Source: Paeniglutamicibacter sulfureus (GTDB taxonomy: Bacteria; Actinomycetota; Actinomycetes; Actinomycetales; Micrococcaceae). From it: a stretch of DNA of 64,000 nucleotides. Below the pieces are notes generated by a model, which made no database searches, was not told the origin of the DNA, and saw only the letters and a list, made by a program, of their open reading frames with translations. Shown here piece by piece: positions 54,169 to 64,000 of this stretch (positions within the stretch are counted from its first letter, which is position 1; every line of letters starts with the position of its first letter). The stretch covers positions 310,001-374,000 of the forward strand of contig NZ_JAULBL010000001.1 of the NCBI RefSeq assembly GCF_030512175.1. Reading direction: 5' to 3'. The position numbers were made by a program, and so were the translations under genes.

Positions 54169-55080
54169 CTAGGATGCGGTGGCAAACACCAGTTCGGGCT
54201 TGGCGTTCTCGCCCTTGTTCTTCAGCAGCGCCACCAGGGTCCCGTCCGGGGCAAACGCCGCGGTCACGTCCTCGGTCTCGTTCAGGCCGATCCTCCGGCC
54301 GAAGGAGAGCTCGGTGCGCTCGTGCTCGGTGAGGTCGCGCCGGGTGAAGAGCGCATCGGCGGCCTTTTCCAGGGGCAGGTACTCGAAGTCCTTGGCCAGC
54401 TGTTCCAGCGTGCGCGCCCGTTCCAGCGTGTAGGGCCCGACCTCGGTGCGTCGCAGCGCGGTCAGGTGTCCGCCCACCGCCAGGTCCTCGCCCAGGTCGC
54501 GGGCCAGCGCCCGGATGTAGGTGCCCGAGGAGCATTCGACGGTCACGTCGATGTCCAGCACCTTGCCGCCGCGTTCGCGGCGGATGTCGTGCACCTCGAA
54601 GCGGTGGATGGTGACCGGGCGGGAGGCCAGCTTCACATCTTCCCCGGCACGCACGCGGGCATAGGCCCGCTCGCCATTGACCTTGATGGCACTGACCGAG
54701 GAGGGCACCTGCTCAATGGGGCCGGTGAGCTTGGCAATGGAGTCGCGGATCGCGTCCTCGGTGACGGCAGCGGCGATCCGCACCTGCACGATCTCGCCCT
54801 CGGCGTCGTCGGTGACTGTCGACTCACCCAGGCGGATGGTGGCGGTGTAGGTCTTGTTGGCGCCCACGATGTAGGTCAGCAGGCGGGTGGCCTTGTTGAT
54901 GCCCAGCACCAACACGCCGGTGGCCATCGGGTCCAGCGTGCCCGCGTGACCGACCTTGCGGGTGCCGGCCAGGCGGCGCGTACGGCCCACCACATCGTGG
55001 CTCGTCCAACCCTGCGGTTTGTCGACAATGACCAGACCTGAGCCAATGGGTTCCGTGGGGTTCTGCGCGGCTGTTTTCAC
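54169..55080 (-). CDS. truB: tRNA pseudouridine(55) synthase
   Basis: Converts U55 in the T-arm of tRNAs to pseudouridine. The 303 residues contain GLVIVDKPQGWTSHDVV, the catalytic motif GHAGTLDPMATGVLVLG, YTATIRLGESTVTDDAEG and CSSGTYIRALARDLGE. The C-terminal PUA-like part (TLVALLKNKGENAKPELVF) is present. GTG/ATG start at 55080 is near GGAGGGC, with tight spacing. OsmC and an MFS gene separate it from rbfA. Confidence 0.96.
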   Translation of the reverse strand: MKTAAQNPTEPIGSGLVIVDKPQGWTSHDVVGRTRRLAGTRKVGHAGTLDPMATGVLVLGINKATRLLTYIVGANKTYTATIRLGESTVTDDAEGEIVQVRIAAAVTEDAIRDSIAKLTGPIEQVPSSVSAIKVNGERAYARVRAGEDVKLASRPVTIHRFEVHDIRRERGGKVLDIDVTVECSSGTYIRALARDLGEDLAVGGHLTALRRTEVGPYTLERARTLEQLAKDFEYLPLEKAADALFTRRDLTEHERTELSFGRRIGLNETEDVTAAFAPDGTLVALLKNKGENAKPELVFATAS

Positions 55081-55164
55081 GCCCTCCAGTATAGGCCGGT
55101 TCCCTGGGGGCTTTTGCCTTGCCTAGTTCCACGCCACGGCCCATCGCCGGTGTCGCGCCTGGAC

Positions 55165-55599
55165 TCAGTCCTGCTGCACGACGGTGCTGGTGACAGCCGC
55201 ACCCAATTCGACGGTTCGTGAGACGGTGCAGTACTTGTCGTGGGAGAGCTTCACGATCCGCTCGACCATGCCGGCGGCCTTGCGGCCTTCCTCCGAATCC
55301 GGGAACGCCAAATCGAAGGACATGCGGATATCGTCCATCCGGCCGGCGCCGTCCTCGACAATCTTGTTCCCCTGGGCAGCCACCACGAAGCGCTCCGGTT
55401 CGGTGCGGCGCGTCGTGGCAGCGTCAACGTCGATCGAGGAACAGCCGGCAATGGCCGCCAACAGCAGCTCCACCGGGGTCATCAGCCCCTCGCCCTGCCC
55501 GAACTCGACGGAGGCTCCCTCGGGGTTCGTCGCGCGGTAGTGCATGGAGGAGAGCCGTTCGAGGCTGATCTGTCGAAGTTCTTTGCTGTTTTCGCTCAT
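55165..55599 (-). CDS. OsmC/Ohr family protein
   Basis: The 144-residue protein belongs to the peroxide-reducing OsmC group. Both family Cys residues are visible, in AIAGCSSIDVDAA and LSHDKYCTVSRT, with a Glu in the MTPVELLLAA helix. It probably removes organic hydroperoxides. ATG 55599 has GAGGAT upstream. Divergent from the MFS gene at 55744. Confidence 0.9.
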   Translation of the reverse strand: MSENSKELRQISLERLSSMHYRATNPEGASVEFGQGEGLMTPVELLLAAIAGCSSIDVDAATTRRTEPERFVVAAQGNKIVEDGAGRMDDIRMSFDLAFPDSEEGRKAAGMVERIVKLSHDKYCTVSRTVELGAAVTSTVVQQD

Positions 55600-55743
55600 G
55601 AAACCATCCTCGCATGAAGGCCCGCCCGCAATGTCGCACTGCGCGGCCTCGTAGTCGATCCAGCGGGGGCATTGACTTGCCTTGGGCCCGGCCCCTACCG
55701 TCGGGGCAAGTGATGCCGGGGAATCACAAGGGGGATGGAGATC

Positions 55744-57180
55744 ATGAGTGGGCACGAGCGCACCGTGCTGTGGGTCGCCGTCCTCGCATCCTTTGTCGCC
55801 TTCCTGGACGGCTCAATCGTCAATGTGGCCCTGCCGGCCATGGCCAGGGAGCTGGGAGGAGGCATCACCACCCAGCAATGGGTACTTGACGGATACCTGC
55901 TCACTCTAGGTTCGCTGATCATGGTCGCCGGAAGCCTGTCAGACATTTTCGGGCGGGTGCGGATCCTGCGGATCGGGCTGGTCTTTTTCGGAATCGCTTC
56001 GCTCCTGTGTGCCGCGGCGCCGACCGGGGCCGTGTTGATTGCAGCGCGCCTGCTGCAGGGTGCCGCAGCAGCGTTGCTGGTCCCCAGCTCGCTGGCCTTG
56101 ATCACCTCCACCTTTCAGGAGGGACCCCGGGCGCGGGCCATCGGAAACTGGACCGGGTGGACGGGCACCGCGTTTGTTGCCGGTCCACTACTCGGCGGGC
56201 TGCTGGTGGACACCGTCTCCTGGCGCCTGGTGTTCGCCATCAACGTCCTGCCGATCACCCTCACCATGCTCCTGTTGGCCAGGCTTCACGACCCCGCCGG
56301 GGACGGCACCCGAAGGTCGATCGACATCCCCGGCGCCCTGTTGGCGGCCTTCGGGCTTGGCGGAACCGTGTTTGCCTTGATCTTCCAGCACGAGCGGGGC
56401 TGGGGAGATCCGATCGTCTATGTGCCGTTCGTTGCGGGCCTGGCGTGCCTAGCCGCTTTCATCCGGCGCGAGGGCAGGATCCCGCATCCGATGATGCCGT
56501 TGCATCTGTTCCGGGAGCGGAACTTCGGCATCGGGAACCTGGCCACCGCGGCGTTTTATGCCGGCATCACGCTGGGGACGTTCATCATTCCGGTCTTCCT
56601 GCAGGAGGCTGCGGGCTTCACCGCGTTTGCCGCGGGGATGGCAACCATCCCGCTGACACTCATGTCGCTGGCCCTGTCCGCATTCTTTGGGACGTTGTCT
56701 GGCAAGTACGGGCCAAGGCTGTTCATGTCCGTGGGACCGGTGATCGGTGGAATCGGCTTCCTGCTGATGCTCGCCGCCGAGGACCCGGTGGACTACTGGC
56801 GGCAGATCCTGCCCGGTGTCGTGGTGTTCGGGCTTGGCCTCGCGGTGACCGTTGCCCCGCTGACCGCCGCCATCCTCGGTGCTGTCGATCCGGCGCAGAG
56901 CGGCATCGGTTCGGCCATCAACAATGCGGTGTCCCGGGTGGCGGGGCTGCTGGCCATTGCCGCCGTCGGCCTGATCGCGGGCCCGGTGCTGGACTACACG
57001 GCCTTCCACCGTGTCGTATGGGTGGCCGCGTTGCTCATGATCGGTTCCGGCATTGTCTCGGCCCTGGGCATCAGCAATGCCAGGCCCGCCGGCGCCCCAC
57101 CCGTTCCGCCCGAGGCCACTGCCGCCTGTCATGACCGTGTGGTGCCGGACGGGCCCCTTCCGGGACACCACCACACCTGA
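55744..57180 (+). CDS. MFS drug efflux transporter, DHA2 (14-TM) type
   Basis: The 478-residue proton-driven exporter has motif A in GSLSDIFGRVRILRIGL and motif C-like GNWTGWTGTAFVAGPLLGGLL. VAFLDGSIVNVALPAM is the TM1 signature with the family Asp. About 14 helices follow, ending in a Pro/His-rich tail. ATG 55744 has a G-rich site upstream; ATG 55735 is in the same frame. Substrate unknown. Confidence 0.92.
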   Translation: MSGHERTVLWVAVLASFVAFLDGSIVNVALPAMARELGGGITTQQWVLDGYLLTLGSLIMVAGSLSDIFGRVRILRIGLVFFGIASLLCAAAPTGAVLIAARLLQGAAAALLVPSSLALITSTFQEGPRARAIGNWTGWTGTAFVAGPLLGGLLVDTVSWRLVFAINVLPITLTMLLLARLHDPAGDGTRRSIDIPGALLAAFGLGGTVFALIFQHERGWGDPIVYVPFVAGLACLAAFIRREGRIPHPMMPLHLFRERNFGIGNLATAAFYAGITLGTFIIPVFLQEAAGFTAFAAGMATIPLTLMSLALSAFFGTLSGKYGPRLFMSVGPVIGGIGFLLMLAAEDPVDYWRQILPGVVVFGLGLAVTVAPLTAAILGAVDPAQSGIGSAINNAVSRVAGLLAIAAVGLIAGPVLDYTAFHRVVWVAALLMIGSGIVSALGISNARPAGAPPVPPEATAACHDRVVPDGPLPGHHHT

Positions 57181-57247
57181 GATCGCACGTCGAGGCACTG
57201 ACGCCCTCCGGAAAGCTGGTGATCGCCCGGTTCAAGTAGCCACAACG

Positions 57248-57302
57248 AGGAAACCCCGCAGCGGGAACCCTGTCGAAACAGGGCACCGCAACGGGGTTTC
57301 CT
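57248..57302. terminator. Bidirectional hairpin between MFS gene and rbfA
   Basis: AGGAAACCCCG (57248-57258) pairs with CGGGGTTTCCT (57292-57302) and encloses CCCTGT/ACAGGG. Confidence 0.82.
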
Positions 57303-57337
57303 TGTGCCCGGGACTCCGGGCGGAAGAGACGGAGGAC

Positions 57338-57772
57338 TTAGGCGTCTTCGTCTTCCTCGTCATGCTTGTACGGATCTGCGTCGCCGGCGAAGTTCTTGCC
57401 TGCGGCCAGTGCTGCAACCTCTGCGTCCTTGGCCTTGGCCACGCGCAGCAGCGCCTCGAGGTTCGAGGCGTTGACTGGGATCTCGTCGGCAACGAATTCC
57501 AGGGTGGGGGTGAGGCGAACGGTCACGTTCTTGCCGACCTCCTTGCGCAGGACGCCCTTGGACTTCTCCAGGGCGGCTGCCGCGTCGGACTTCGCTTCGT
57601 CGTCGCCGAAGACCGTGTAGTAGATGGTTGCGTGCTGCAGGTCGTTGGTCACGCGCGCATCGGTGACCGTGATGGCCTCCACGCGGGGATCCTTGACGGC
57701 CTTGCCCAGTGCCTGGGCCACGACCACCTTGATGCGTTGGGCCAGTTTTGCGGCGCGAGCTGAGTCAGCCAC
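57338..57772 (-). CDS. rbfA: Ribosome-binding factor A
   Basis: KH-fold 30S maturation factor that acts on helix 1 of 16S rRNA. GTG 57772 (AAGGAG five bases upstream) gives 144 residues beginning ADSARAAKLAQRIKVVVAQAL. The family motif is RVTNDLQHATIYYTVFGDD, then LRKEVGKNVTVRLTPTLEFV. It has an acidic C-terminal tail. Directly downstream of infB. Confidence 0.95.
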   Translation of the reverse strand: MADSARAAKLAQRIKVVVAQALGKAVKDPRVEAITVTDARVTNDLQHATIYYTVFGDDEAKSDAAAALEKSKGVLRKEVGKNVTVRLTPTLEFVADEIPVNASNLEALLRVAKAKDAEVAALAAGKNFAGDADPYKHDEEDEDA

Positions 57773-57889
57773 GTTCACTCCTTTTCCCGGCACCCGCCAA
57801 GGGTGCCGCTTAATGCGCTTCGACGGCGGGGAGCCGCAACCCCTGTGAGGTTGCGGCCCCCACCGTCGATGAGCAGCGCTTGATAATGA

Positions 57890-60778
57890 CTAAGCGCGCG
57901 GCTTTTCGCGCATCTCGTAGGTCTCGATCGTGTCGCCGTCCTTGACGTCGTTGAACGAGCCCAGGCCGATACCACATTCGAAGCCCTCGCGGACCTCGGT
58001 GGCGTCGTCCTTGAACCGCTTCAGCGAATCCACGGTCAGGCCCTCGCCGATGACCTTGCCATCGCGCAGGACGCGTGCCTTGGTGTTTCGGCGGATGGTG
58101 CCCGAGCGGACGATGGATCCGGCAATGTTGCCGAACTTCGAGGAACGGAAGACCTCGCGGACCTCCGCGGTGCCCAGCTGGGCCTCCTCGTATTCCGGCT
58201 TGAGCATGCCCTTGAGAGCCAGCTCGATGTCATCGATGGCGCCGTAGATGACCGAGTAGAAGCGCATGTCGACGCCTTCCTTGTCGGCCATGTCTGCAAC
58301 GCGCTCGGCAGGCTTGACGTTGAAGCCAATGATGATGGCATTGTCAACGGTCGCCAGGTTGACGTCGTTCTGGGTGATCGCACCCACGCCGCGGTGGATG
58401 ACGCGCAGCTGCACGCCTTCTCCCACGTCGATCTTGAGCAGCGAGTCTTCCAGGGCTTCCACGGCACCGGAAACGTCACCCTTGAGGATGAGGTTGAGGG
58501 TGTCGATCTTGCCGTCGGCAACAGCCTGGTCGAAGTCTTCCAGGGTGATGCGCTTGCGACGCTTGGCCAGGGCCGCGTTGCGGTCCGCTGCTTCGCGCTT
58601 CTCGGCGATCTGGCGGGCGGTGCGCTCGTCGTCGGTCACCAGGAAGGTGTCACCTGCACGCGGCACCGAGGACAGGCCGAGGACCTGGACCGGGCGCGAG
58701 GGCAGTGCAACGTCGAGGTTCTCGCCGTTCTCGTCGAACATGGCACGCACACGGCCGTGTGCGGTGCCGGCGACGATGGTGTCGCCGACGGCCAGGGTAC
58801 CGGACTGGACCAGCACGGTCGCAACCGCACCGCGGCCCTTGTCCAGGTTCGCCTCGATGGCGATGCCGCGGGCGTCCTTGTCCGGGTTGGCACGCATGTC
58901 CAACGCGGCGTCGGCGGTCAGCAGCACTGCGTCAAGCAGTTCGTCGATGCCCATCTTCTGCAGGGCGGAGACGTGGATGAACATGGTGTCGCCACCGTAT
59001 TCCTCCGGAACCAGGCCGTATTCGGCCAGCTGGCCCTTGACCTTGTCAGGGTTCGCCGCGTCCTTGTCGACCTTGTTCACTGCGACGACGATCGGAACAC
59101 CGGCGGCCTTGGCGTGGTTCAACGCCTCAACCGTCTGCGGCATGACGCCGTCATCCGCTGCAACCACGAGCACGGCGATGTCGGTGACCTTGGCACCACG
59201 GGCACGCATGGCGGTGAACGCCTCGTGGCCCGGGGTGTCAATGAAGGTGATCGCGCGATCGATGTCTTCGTGGATGTGGTGGATCTGGTACGCACCGATG
59301 TGCTGGGTGATGCCGCCGGCTTCGCCCTCGATGACGTTGGACTTGCGGATCGCATCGAGCAGGCGGGTCTTACCATGGTCGACGTGACCCATGATGGTGA
59401 CCACCGGCGGACGTGCCTCAAGCATGTCTTCGGTTTCGGCATCAAGCTCGGCGTCAAAGTCGATCGAGAACGAGGCGAGCAATTCGCGCTCTTCGTCCTC
59501 GGGGGACACGACGGTGACAACGTAGCCGAGCTCGGCACCCAAGACGTCAAAGGTCGCCTCATCCAGGGACTGGGTGGCGGTAGCCATTTCGCCCAAGTGG
59601 AAGAGCACGGTGACCAATGCTGCCGGGTTGGCGTTGATCTTGTCGGCGAAGTCGGTGATCGAGGCACCACGACGCAGACGGATCTCGGTGGTTCCGTTGC
59701 CGCGGGGCACGCTCACGCCGCCGAGGCTCGGAGCACTCATCTGCTCCAATTCCTGGCGCTTTGCGCGCTTGGACTTGCGCTGCTTGCCGCGGCCTGCGCC
59801 GCCCTTGCCGAAGGCACCCTGGGTTCCACCGCGACCGCGGTTGGGACCGCCGCCGCCCTTGTAACCGCCGCCGCCACCGGCTGCACCGGGAGCTGCGCCC
59901 GGGGCGCCGCCCGGACGTGCCGGACCGCCGCGGCCGCCCGCTGCCGGACGTCCTCCGGCCGGAGCCGGACGTTCGGTGCGGTTGGGCATCATGCCGGGAG
60001 TAGCGCGAGCGCCTCCCGGGGTGCGCGGGCCTGCACCGGGGGCACCGGCCGGACGCGGTGCGCCCGGACGTGCTCCACCGGCACCTGCCGGGCGGGGACC
60101 GCCGGCACCTGCTGCGGGACGGGGTCCACCGGCACCTGCCGCGGGACGCGGGCCACCGGGACGGGGACCGCCCGGACGGGGGCCTCCGGCGCCGGGACCT
60201 GCAGCGCGCATGCCCTGCTGGGATGCGAACGGGTTGTTGCCCGGACGCGGTCCGCCGGGCTTGGCACCCGGACGCGGGGCTGCTGAACGATCGGAACGCT
60301 CGGGGCGGTCCGTACGCTCGGTGCGCTCGGGACGTGCGTTCTCACCGGCCGGGCGCATGCCCTGCTGGGAGGAGAACGGGTTGTTGCCCGGACGCGGTGC
60401 GCCGGGCTTGGCACCCGGACGCGGTGCGGCCGGAGCCGAGGCTGCCGGAGCGGCCGGGGCCGCCGGGGCCGAAGCAGCAGGTGCCTCGGGAGCGGCAGGG
60501 GCCGGGCTCGGCGTGGTGCCGGCCGGCTTGGGTGCGGAAACGGCAGGGGCTGCAGGCGCTGCGGCCGGAGCCTTCGCTGCCGGTGCTGCCTTGGGTGCTG
60601 CCTTTGGAGCTGCCGGGGCAGCGTCGGGGAACGCGGAGCGCAACTTGCGCACTACCGGTGCCTCGATGGTTGAGGATGCGGAACGGACGAATTCGCCCAT
60701 TTCCTGCAGTTTGGCAACTGCATCCTTTGAAGTGATTCCGAGCTCTTTGGCGAGCTCGTGTACGCGGACCTTAGCCAC
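57890..60778 (-). CDS. infB: Translation initiation factor IF-2
   Basis: The 962-residue GTPase places initiator tRNA on the ribosome. The IF2_N domain is at the start ([20 protein letters not shown]). A 300-residue Ala/Pro/Gly/Arg linker contains a duplicated block ([22 protein letters not shown]). The G domain has GHVDHGKT (G1), DTPGHEAF (G3) and NKVDKD (G4), followed by domains II-IV. Length is normal for actinobacteria. Preceded by ylxR and followed by rbfA. Confidence 0.98.
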   Translation of the reverse strand: MAKVRVHELAKELGITSKDAVAKLQEMGEFVRSASSTIEAPVVRKLRSAFPDAAPAAPKAAPKAAPAAKAPAAAPAAPAVSAPKPAGTTPSPAPAAPEAPAASAPAAPAAPAASAPAAPRPGAKPGAPRPGNNPFSSQQGMRPAGENARPERTERTDRPERSDRSAAPRPGAKPGGPRPGNNPFASQQGMRAAGPGAGGPRPGGPRPGGPRPAAGAGGPRPAAGAGGPRPAGAGGARPGAPRPAGAPGAGPRTPGGARATPGMMPNRTERPAPAGGRPAAGGRGGPARPGGAPGAAPGAAGGGGGYKGGGGPNRGRGGTQGAFGKGGAGRGKQRKSKRAKRQELEQMSAPSLGGVSVPRGNGTTEIRLRRGASITDFADKINANPAALVTVLFHLGEMATATQSLDEATFDVLGAELGYVVTVVSPEDEERELLASFSIDFDAELDAETEDMLEARPPVVTIMGHVDHGKTRLLDAIRKSNVIEGEAGGITQHIGAYQIHHIHEDIDRAITFIDTPGHEAFTAMRARGAKVTDIAVLVVAADDGVMPQTVEALNHAKAAGVPIVVAVNKVDKDAANPDKVKGQLAEYGLVPEEYGGDTMFIHVSALQKMGIDELLDAVLLTADAALDMRANPDKDARGIAIEANLDKGRGAVATVLVQSGTLAVGDTIVAGTAHGRVRAMFDENGENLDVALPSRPVQVLGLSSVPRAGDTFLVTDDERTARQIAEKREAADRNAALAKRRKRITLEDFDQAVADGKIDTLNLILKGDVSGAVEALEDSLLKIDVGEGVQLRVIHRGVGAITQNDVNLATVDNAIIIGFNVKPAERVADMADKEGVDMRFYSVIYGAIDDIELALKGMLKPEYEEAQLGTAEVREVFRSSKFGNIAGSIVRSGTIRRNTKARVLRDGKVIGEGLTVDSLKRFKDDATEVREGFECGIGLGSFNDVKDGDTIETYEMREKPRA

Positions 60779-60939
60779 ATTTCTCCTGTCTGAAGGTCCG
60801 CACCACTTCTAAAAAGTTTCTGGCACGAACCAACGTTTGCTGTCTAGCCCAGCATCCAAAACGGATGCCACAGGCGCTGCGACGCATAACCGATTCATCA
60901 TCGTTAGGCGCTCATCGCTTGGAACTCATCGGGTTTCCA

Positions 60940-61269
60940 TCAGATTTCTGACCCGCTTTCAGGTTGGACGTTTATACAGGCAGGTTTCCCAGGTTGGGCC
61001 CTTGCCTTGGCCCGCTGCTCCGCCACAAGTGCGGAAACATCCACGTTGGTCCGAAAGGACCGTGCGAATGCCCCGCGTTGCACGGCGCGTTGGGCACATT
61101 CCGGATGGGGGTGCAGCCAAGCACCCCGACCGGGGAAGCTCCGGGTGGGATCGGGAACCGGAACGAATTTTCCGTCCCTTGCCCTCAACACCCAGCGCTC
61201 CAGCTGGTTCTGGTCCGCCACCACGCGGCAACCAATGCACGTGCGCTGCGGCTGTTGCTGCAATGACAC
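60940..61269 (-). CDS. ylxR: YlxR-family RNA-binding protein (DUF448)
   Basis: The 109-residue protein has the family signature RTCIGCRVVADQNQLERWV and GRGAWLHPHPECAQRAVQRGAFARSF. YlxR/RnpM proteins bind RNA (RNase P RNA in some bacteria) and sit between nusA and infB. The start is GTG 61269. It keeps the canonical order nusA-ylxR-infB. Confidence 0.93.
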   Translation of the reverse strand: MSLQQQPQRTCIGCRVVADQNQLERWVLRARDGKFVPVPDPTRSFPGRGAWLHPHPECAQRAVQRGAFARSFRTNVDVSALVAEQRAKARAQPGKPACINVQPESGSEI

Positions 61270-61418
61270 GTTGGTTCTTCTTCCGACATTGATTTACCAC
61301 GATGCATAGTGGACCACAGACAAGTCTAGCGCGTTTCGTCAATCCGTGGAGCGTGCCGTGGAACACTAGGGACCGGCTCCCGGGTCGGGCCTGCGGGGCC
61401 GGGAAACGGGAAGCAAAA

Positions 61419-61481
61419 GGCCGTCGGCCCGTGGACTTTTGGCACCCAGGCGGTGCCGAAAGTCCACGGGGCGCGACGGCC
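61419..61481 (-). terminator. Long hairpin after nusA
   Basis: GGCCGTCG..CCCGTGGACTT..GGCACC pairs with GGTGCC..AAGTCCACGGG..CGACGGCC over 63 bases. It has small internal bulges and starts 19 bases after the nusA stop. With no strong T run it may only partly stop transcription into ylxR-infB. Confidence 0.75.
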
Positions 61482-61499
61482 CTGTTGCGGGGGGTGCGG

Positions 61500-62474
61500 C
61501 TACTTGGCGTCGACCGCGTCCGAGATGATGTCGATGCGCCAGCCGGTGAGCTTGGCAGCCAGTCGGGCGTTCTGCCCTTCCTTGCCGATGGCCAGCGAAA
61601 GCTGGTAGTCGGGAACCACGACGCGCGCCGAACGGGTTGCCTCGTCGGTGATGGTCACCGAGACGACCTTCGACGGGGAGAGCGCCGAGGCGATGAACTT
61701 CGCCGGATCCTCGTTGAAGTCGACGATGTCGATCTTCTCCTCGCCCAACTCGTTCATGACTGCCCGCACGCGCGAACCCATCTCGCCGATGCAGGCACCC
61801 TTGGCGTTGACGCCCGTGATGTTGCCCTGCACGGCGATCTTGGTGCGGTGTCCGGCCTCGCGGGCCAGGGCGATGATTTCCACGGCTCCGTCGGCGATCT
61901 CCGGGACCTCAAGCTCGAAGAGGCGGCGCACCAGGTTCGGGTGCGAACGCGACAGCGTGACGGCCGGGCCCTTGGGGCCGCGGTTGACATCCACCACGTA
62001 GCAGCGGATGCGGTTGCCGTGGGTGTACTTCTCCCCCGGCACCTGCTCCGGCGGCGGCAGCAGGGCCTCGACGGTGCCCAGGTTCACCTGGATCATGATC
62101 GGGTTGTTGCCCTGCTGGATCTGTCCGGAGACGATCTCGCCGATCTTGTTCTTGAACTCGCCTACGACGTTGTCGTCCTCGGCATCGCGCAGGCGCTGCA
62201 GGATGATCTGGCGTGCCGTCGAGGCCGCGATGCGGCCGAACCCGCTGGGGGTGTCGTCGAACTCGCCAATGACCGTGCCGTCTTCCTCGGTCTCGGTGGC
62301 GAAGATCGTCACGTGGCCGTTGCGGCGGTCGACCTCGGCGCGTGCCTGCGGCATCGCGCCCGGGGACTTCTGGTAGGCAATGAGCAGTGCCTGCTCAATG
62401 GTGGGGATCAGCACCTCGAGCGGGATTTCGCGTTCTTTTTCGAGCATGCGCAGCGCGCTCATATCAATGTCCAA
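61500..62474 (-). CDS. nusA: Transcription termination/antitermination protein NusA
   Basis: Binds RNA polymerase and modulates pausing, termination and antitermination. TTG 62474 (GAGG six bases upstream) gives the usual (M)[19 protein letters not shown] start and 324 residues. The N-terminal domain, S1 domain ([19 protein letters not shown]) and two KH domains ([22 protein letters not shown] in the second) are present. Like other actinobacterial NusA it lacks the C-terminal acidic repeats. Starts one base after the rimP stop. Confidence 0.96.
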   Translation of the reverse strand: MDIDMSALRMLEKEREIPLEVLIPTIEQALLIAYQKSPGAMPQARAEVDRRNGHVTIFATETEEDGTVIGEFDDTPSGFGRIAASTARQIILQRLRDAEDDNVVGEFKNKIGEIVSGQIQQGNNPIMIQVNLGTVEALLPPPEQVPGEKYTHGNRIRCYVVDVNRGPKGPAVTLSRSHPNLVRRLFELEVPEIADGAVEIIALAREAGHRTKIAVQGNITGVNAKGACIGEMGSRVRAVMNELGEEKIDIVDFNEDPAKFIASALSPSKVVSVTITDEATRSARVVVPDYQLSLAIGKEGQNARLAAKLTGWRIDIISDAVDAK

Positions 62475-62475
62475 C

Positions 62476-63054
62476 TCAGGCCTCCACGTTTTCGTCGTCT
62501 TCGTCGTCAAGTTCTAATTCAGTCAGGTCCGCGCTCTCGGCACGGGCAAACTCCACCTCGACGTTGCCGCGGCGGATCGATCCAAATTCAATGGTGCGTG
62601 GTTCGCCGACCTTGGGCTTCATGCCCTTCTTCACGGTGATCTCCGGGACGATGGTGATTCCCGTTTCGGTGACCTCCATGAGACGTCCGAGCAGGTTGTC
62701 CTCGCCAATCACGTTGACCTTCACCATGCGCCCGACATTGCGGCGCCAGTGGCGCGGCAGGGTCAGCGGGCGGGACGTGCCCGGAGAGGAAACCTCGAGC
62801 TCGTAGGGGTCGGCGGTGTCGTGCGGGTCCTTGTCCAGGGCCTCGGAAATGGAGCGGGAGACCTCGGCCACCTGGTCGAGCAGGATGCCCTCGGTGCCTT
62901 CGGTAACGTCGACCACCACGTGCACGATGCGCTGGTCCCCGGCGCGGCGGACCTCGACTTCTTCAAGCACCAATTGGTGGGAGGCAACGGTGGGCTCCAG
63001 TAGTTCGGTGAGGCGGGCCGCCTCGAGCTGGATGTCTGCCGGCTTGCCGGTCAT
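62476..63054 (-). CDS. rimP: Ribosome maturation factor RimP
   Basis: Required for 30S subunit maturation. The 192 residues contain the N-terminal RimP domain ([28 protein letters not shown]) and the [20 protein letters not shown] motif, then an SH3-like C-terminal domain and an acidic tail. GGGAGG lies six bases before the ATG. First gene of the rimP-nusA operon; the promoter lies in the 63055-63172 divergent region. Confidence 0.95.
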   Translation of the reverse strand: MTGKPADIQLEAARLTELLEPTVASHQLVLEEVEVRRAGDQRIVHVVVDVTEGTEGILLDQVAEVSRSISEALDKDPHDTADPYELEVSSPGTSRPLTLPRHWRRNVGRMVKVNVIGEDNLLGRLMEVTETGITIVPEITVKKGMKPKVGEPRTIEFGSIRRGNVEVEFARAESADLTELELDDEDDENVEA

Positions 63055-63172
63055 GAAAGTCCTCCCACATTATTCGATGTTGTGAATCCTAGGGTAGCGA
63101 CTTTTGGGGTCATCCGTCTGCCCGATTCATCACGGGCATGCCCACGGCCGGGTCCATGGGATGATCAAGGTG

Positions 63173-64000
63173 ATGGATCAGCACCCAATTGACCCCAGTG
63201 ATCGCGTTTCCCGCCGACCCCGCCGCGGTGCCGCCCGGCGGCTCCTGGTGGCCCTGGCGGCGATGCTTGCCGTGGCCGCCGGAACGCTCGGCACGGCGGT
63301 CTACCTGAACCGTGATTCCCCTACATGGCAGGCGATCCTGGGCACCGAGCCGGTCATCGAGGCGGCCCCTGATCCGGCCGCGGACCTGCCCGTCCTGCTT
63401 GATGCGCTGGAGAACATGACGGCCACCCCGGAGGCCTCCGGAACCGCCAGGTTGGCCACTGCGCTGCAGGGCACACGCACCATGCTGGCGGAGCATGTCG
63501 AATTACTCACACCCGGGATCCCGGCGACCTCCCAGGCCGCCGCCGAGGGTGACGCAACGGAAACCTCGGCCAACGATCCGGCTGCGGTCGCGCTGGATGC
63601 CGCCGATTTTTCCCGGCGCCTGGCGCAGACCGGCAACGCCCTGCTGACCCAGTCGCTGGGGGCCCCCGAACAGGAAGCCCGCAGGCTTTCCGGGGCCGGG
63701 ATTGAGCTGCTGGTCCAGGCCCGCACCGTGCTCTCCGCCTCCGGGGCAACGCAGGCGGCCCTCGATGCCCTCCCCGCTCCCGGCATCGCCGAAGAGTCCG
63801 CAGCGGCTGCGACGGCAACGAAGGATTCTTCCACCGAATCCGCGCCGGCCGCCGACGGCGCCACCACCAGCCGCGCCGCCTTGGCGACGATGCCCGAATT
63901 CGCCGCCTCCGCCTGCCCCTCCCCCGCACCGTCGAATCCCGAGGCACCTGACTCCGGCCAGCTGCTGGGCAAGGTAGCCGACGCCGCCTATCGGATGGGC
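63173..64000 (+). CDS. DUF4439-like ferritin-fold membrane-anchored protein (C-terminus cut by window edge)
   Basis: The frame runs 276 codons to the window edge. The start is ATG 63173 or 63161 in the same frame. A basic N-terminus precedes one membrane helix (RLLVALAAMLAVAAGTLGTAVY). An extracytoplasmic Ala-rich helical region follows, and the last visible residues (GQLLGKVADAAYRMG) resemble the start of the DUF4439 ferritin-like domain, which often lies beside rimP in actinobacteria. The domain call depends on sequence beyond the window. Confidence 0.6.
   Translation, partial: MDQHPIDPSDRVSRRPRRGAARRLLVALAAMLAVAAGTLGTAVYLNRDSPTWQAILGTEPVIEAAPDPAADLPVLLDALENMTATPEASGTARLATALQGTRTMLAEHVELLTPGIPATSQAAAEGDATETSANDPAAVALDAADFSRRLAQTGNALLTQSLGAPEQEARRLSGAGIELLVQARTVLSASGATQAALDALPAPGIAEESAAAATATKDSSTESAPAADGATTSRAALATMPEFAASACPSPAPSNPEAPDSGQLLGKVADAAYRMG

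Noticed and set aside
58394-60286. 630-codon plus-strand frame opposite infB
   Set aside because: Shadow of IF-2; composition mirrors the G domain and Ala/Pro linker.
61007-61309. Plus-strand frames opposite ylxR
   Set aside because: Shadows of the DUF448 gene.

Overview
The window is high-GC actinobacterial DNA. It most resembles a Micrococcaceae (Arthrobacter or Paeniglutamicibacter-like) chromosome: rimP-nusA-ylxR-infB-rbfA-truB-ribF-rpsO-pnp-M16 peptidase all lie on the minus strand, with frequent GTG/TTG starts and overlapping stop/start codons. The genus assignment is inference. The first and last genes (xpaC-like, 1-504; DUF4439-like, 63173-64000) are cut by the window edges.

Layout. 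1-6030: xpaC-telA pair, M16 peptidase and pnp. 6417-30869: an accessory tract with a pore-loop membrane protein; a three-layer nest of insertion sequences (an IS21-family element inside another IS21-family element inside an IS1380-family relic, 8495-14167); a lower-GC STAND ATPase with a HEPN-like N-terminus and cold-shock-like C-terminus; a YbdK-type ligase; a caspase-like/STAND/TPR giant divergent from an alpha/beta hydrolase; an ATPase relic; and miscellaneous metabolic and repair genes (DUF808, ATL, DUF488, SelO, DUF4383). 31207-36100: Hsp20 with a divergent HspR-like regulator, a hydrolase, small acetyltransferase, phosphatase and NAD(P)HX dehydratase. 36200-39832: a PaoABC-type molybdenum aldehyde oxidoreductase operon. 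40217-49488: cation/proton antiporter, a frameshifted cyclodeaminase-like gene, a DUF6153-DUF305-BNR-GNAT envelope cluster, an amino-acid permease and an Hsp31/DJ-1 protein. 50149-63054: the translation/RNA core (rpsO, ribF, truB, rbfA, infB, ylxR, nusA, rimP), with OsmC and an MFS pump between rbfA and truB.

How it fits together. rpsO and pnp, normally neighbours, are about 44 kb apart here, so 6.0-50.1 kb reads as an insertion-prone accessory block inside a conserved RNA-metabolism cluster. The best candidates for an undescribed system are the two STAND proteins (14448-17120 and 19618-22428 with the hydrolase at 22511-23446). Both join a possible toxic effector (HEPN RNase; caspase-like protease) to an NTPase switch and a TPR sensor, the architecture expected of abortive-infection immunity. 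That role is inferred from domain order and context, not shown. The IS nest can be read to the base: both IS21 copies have intact istA/istB, matching inverted ends and target duplications of 6 bp and 5 bp.
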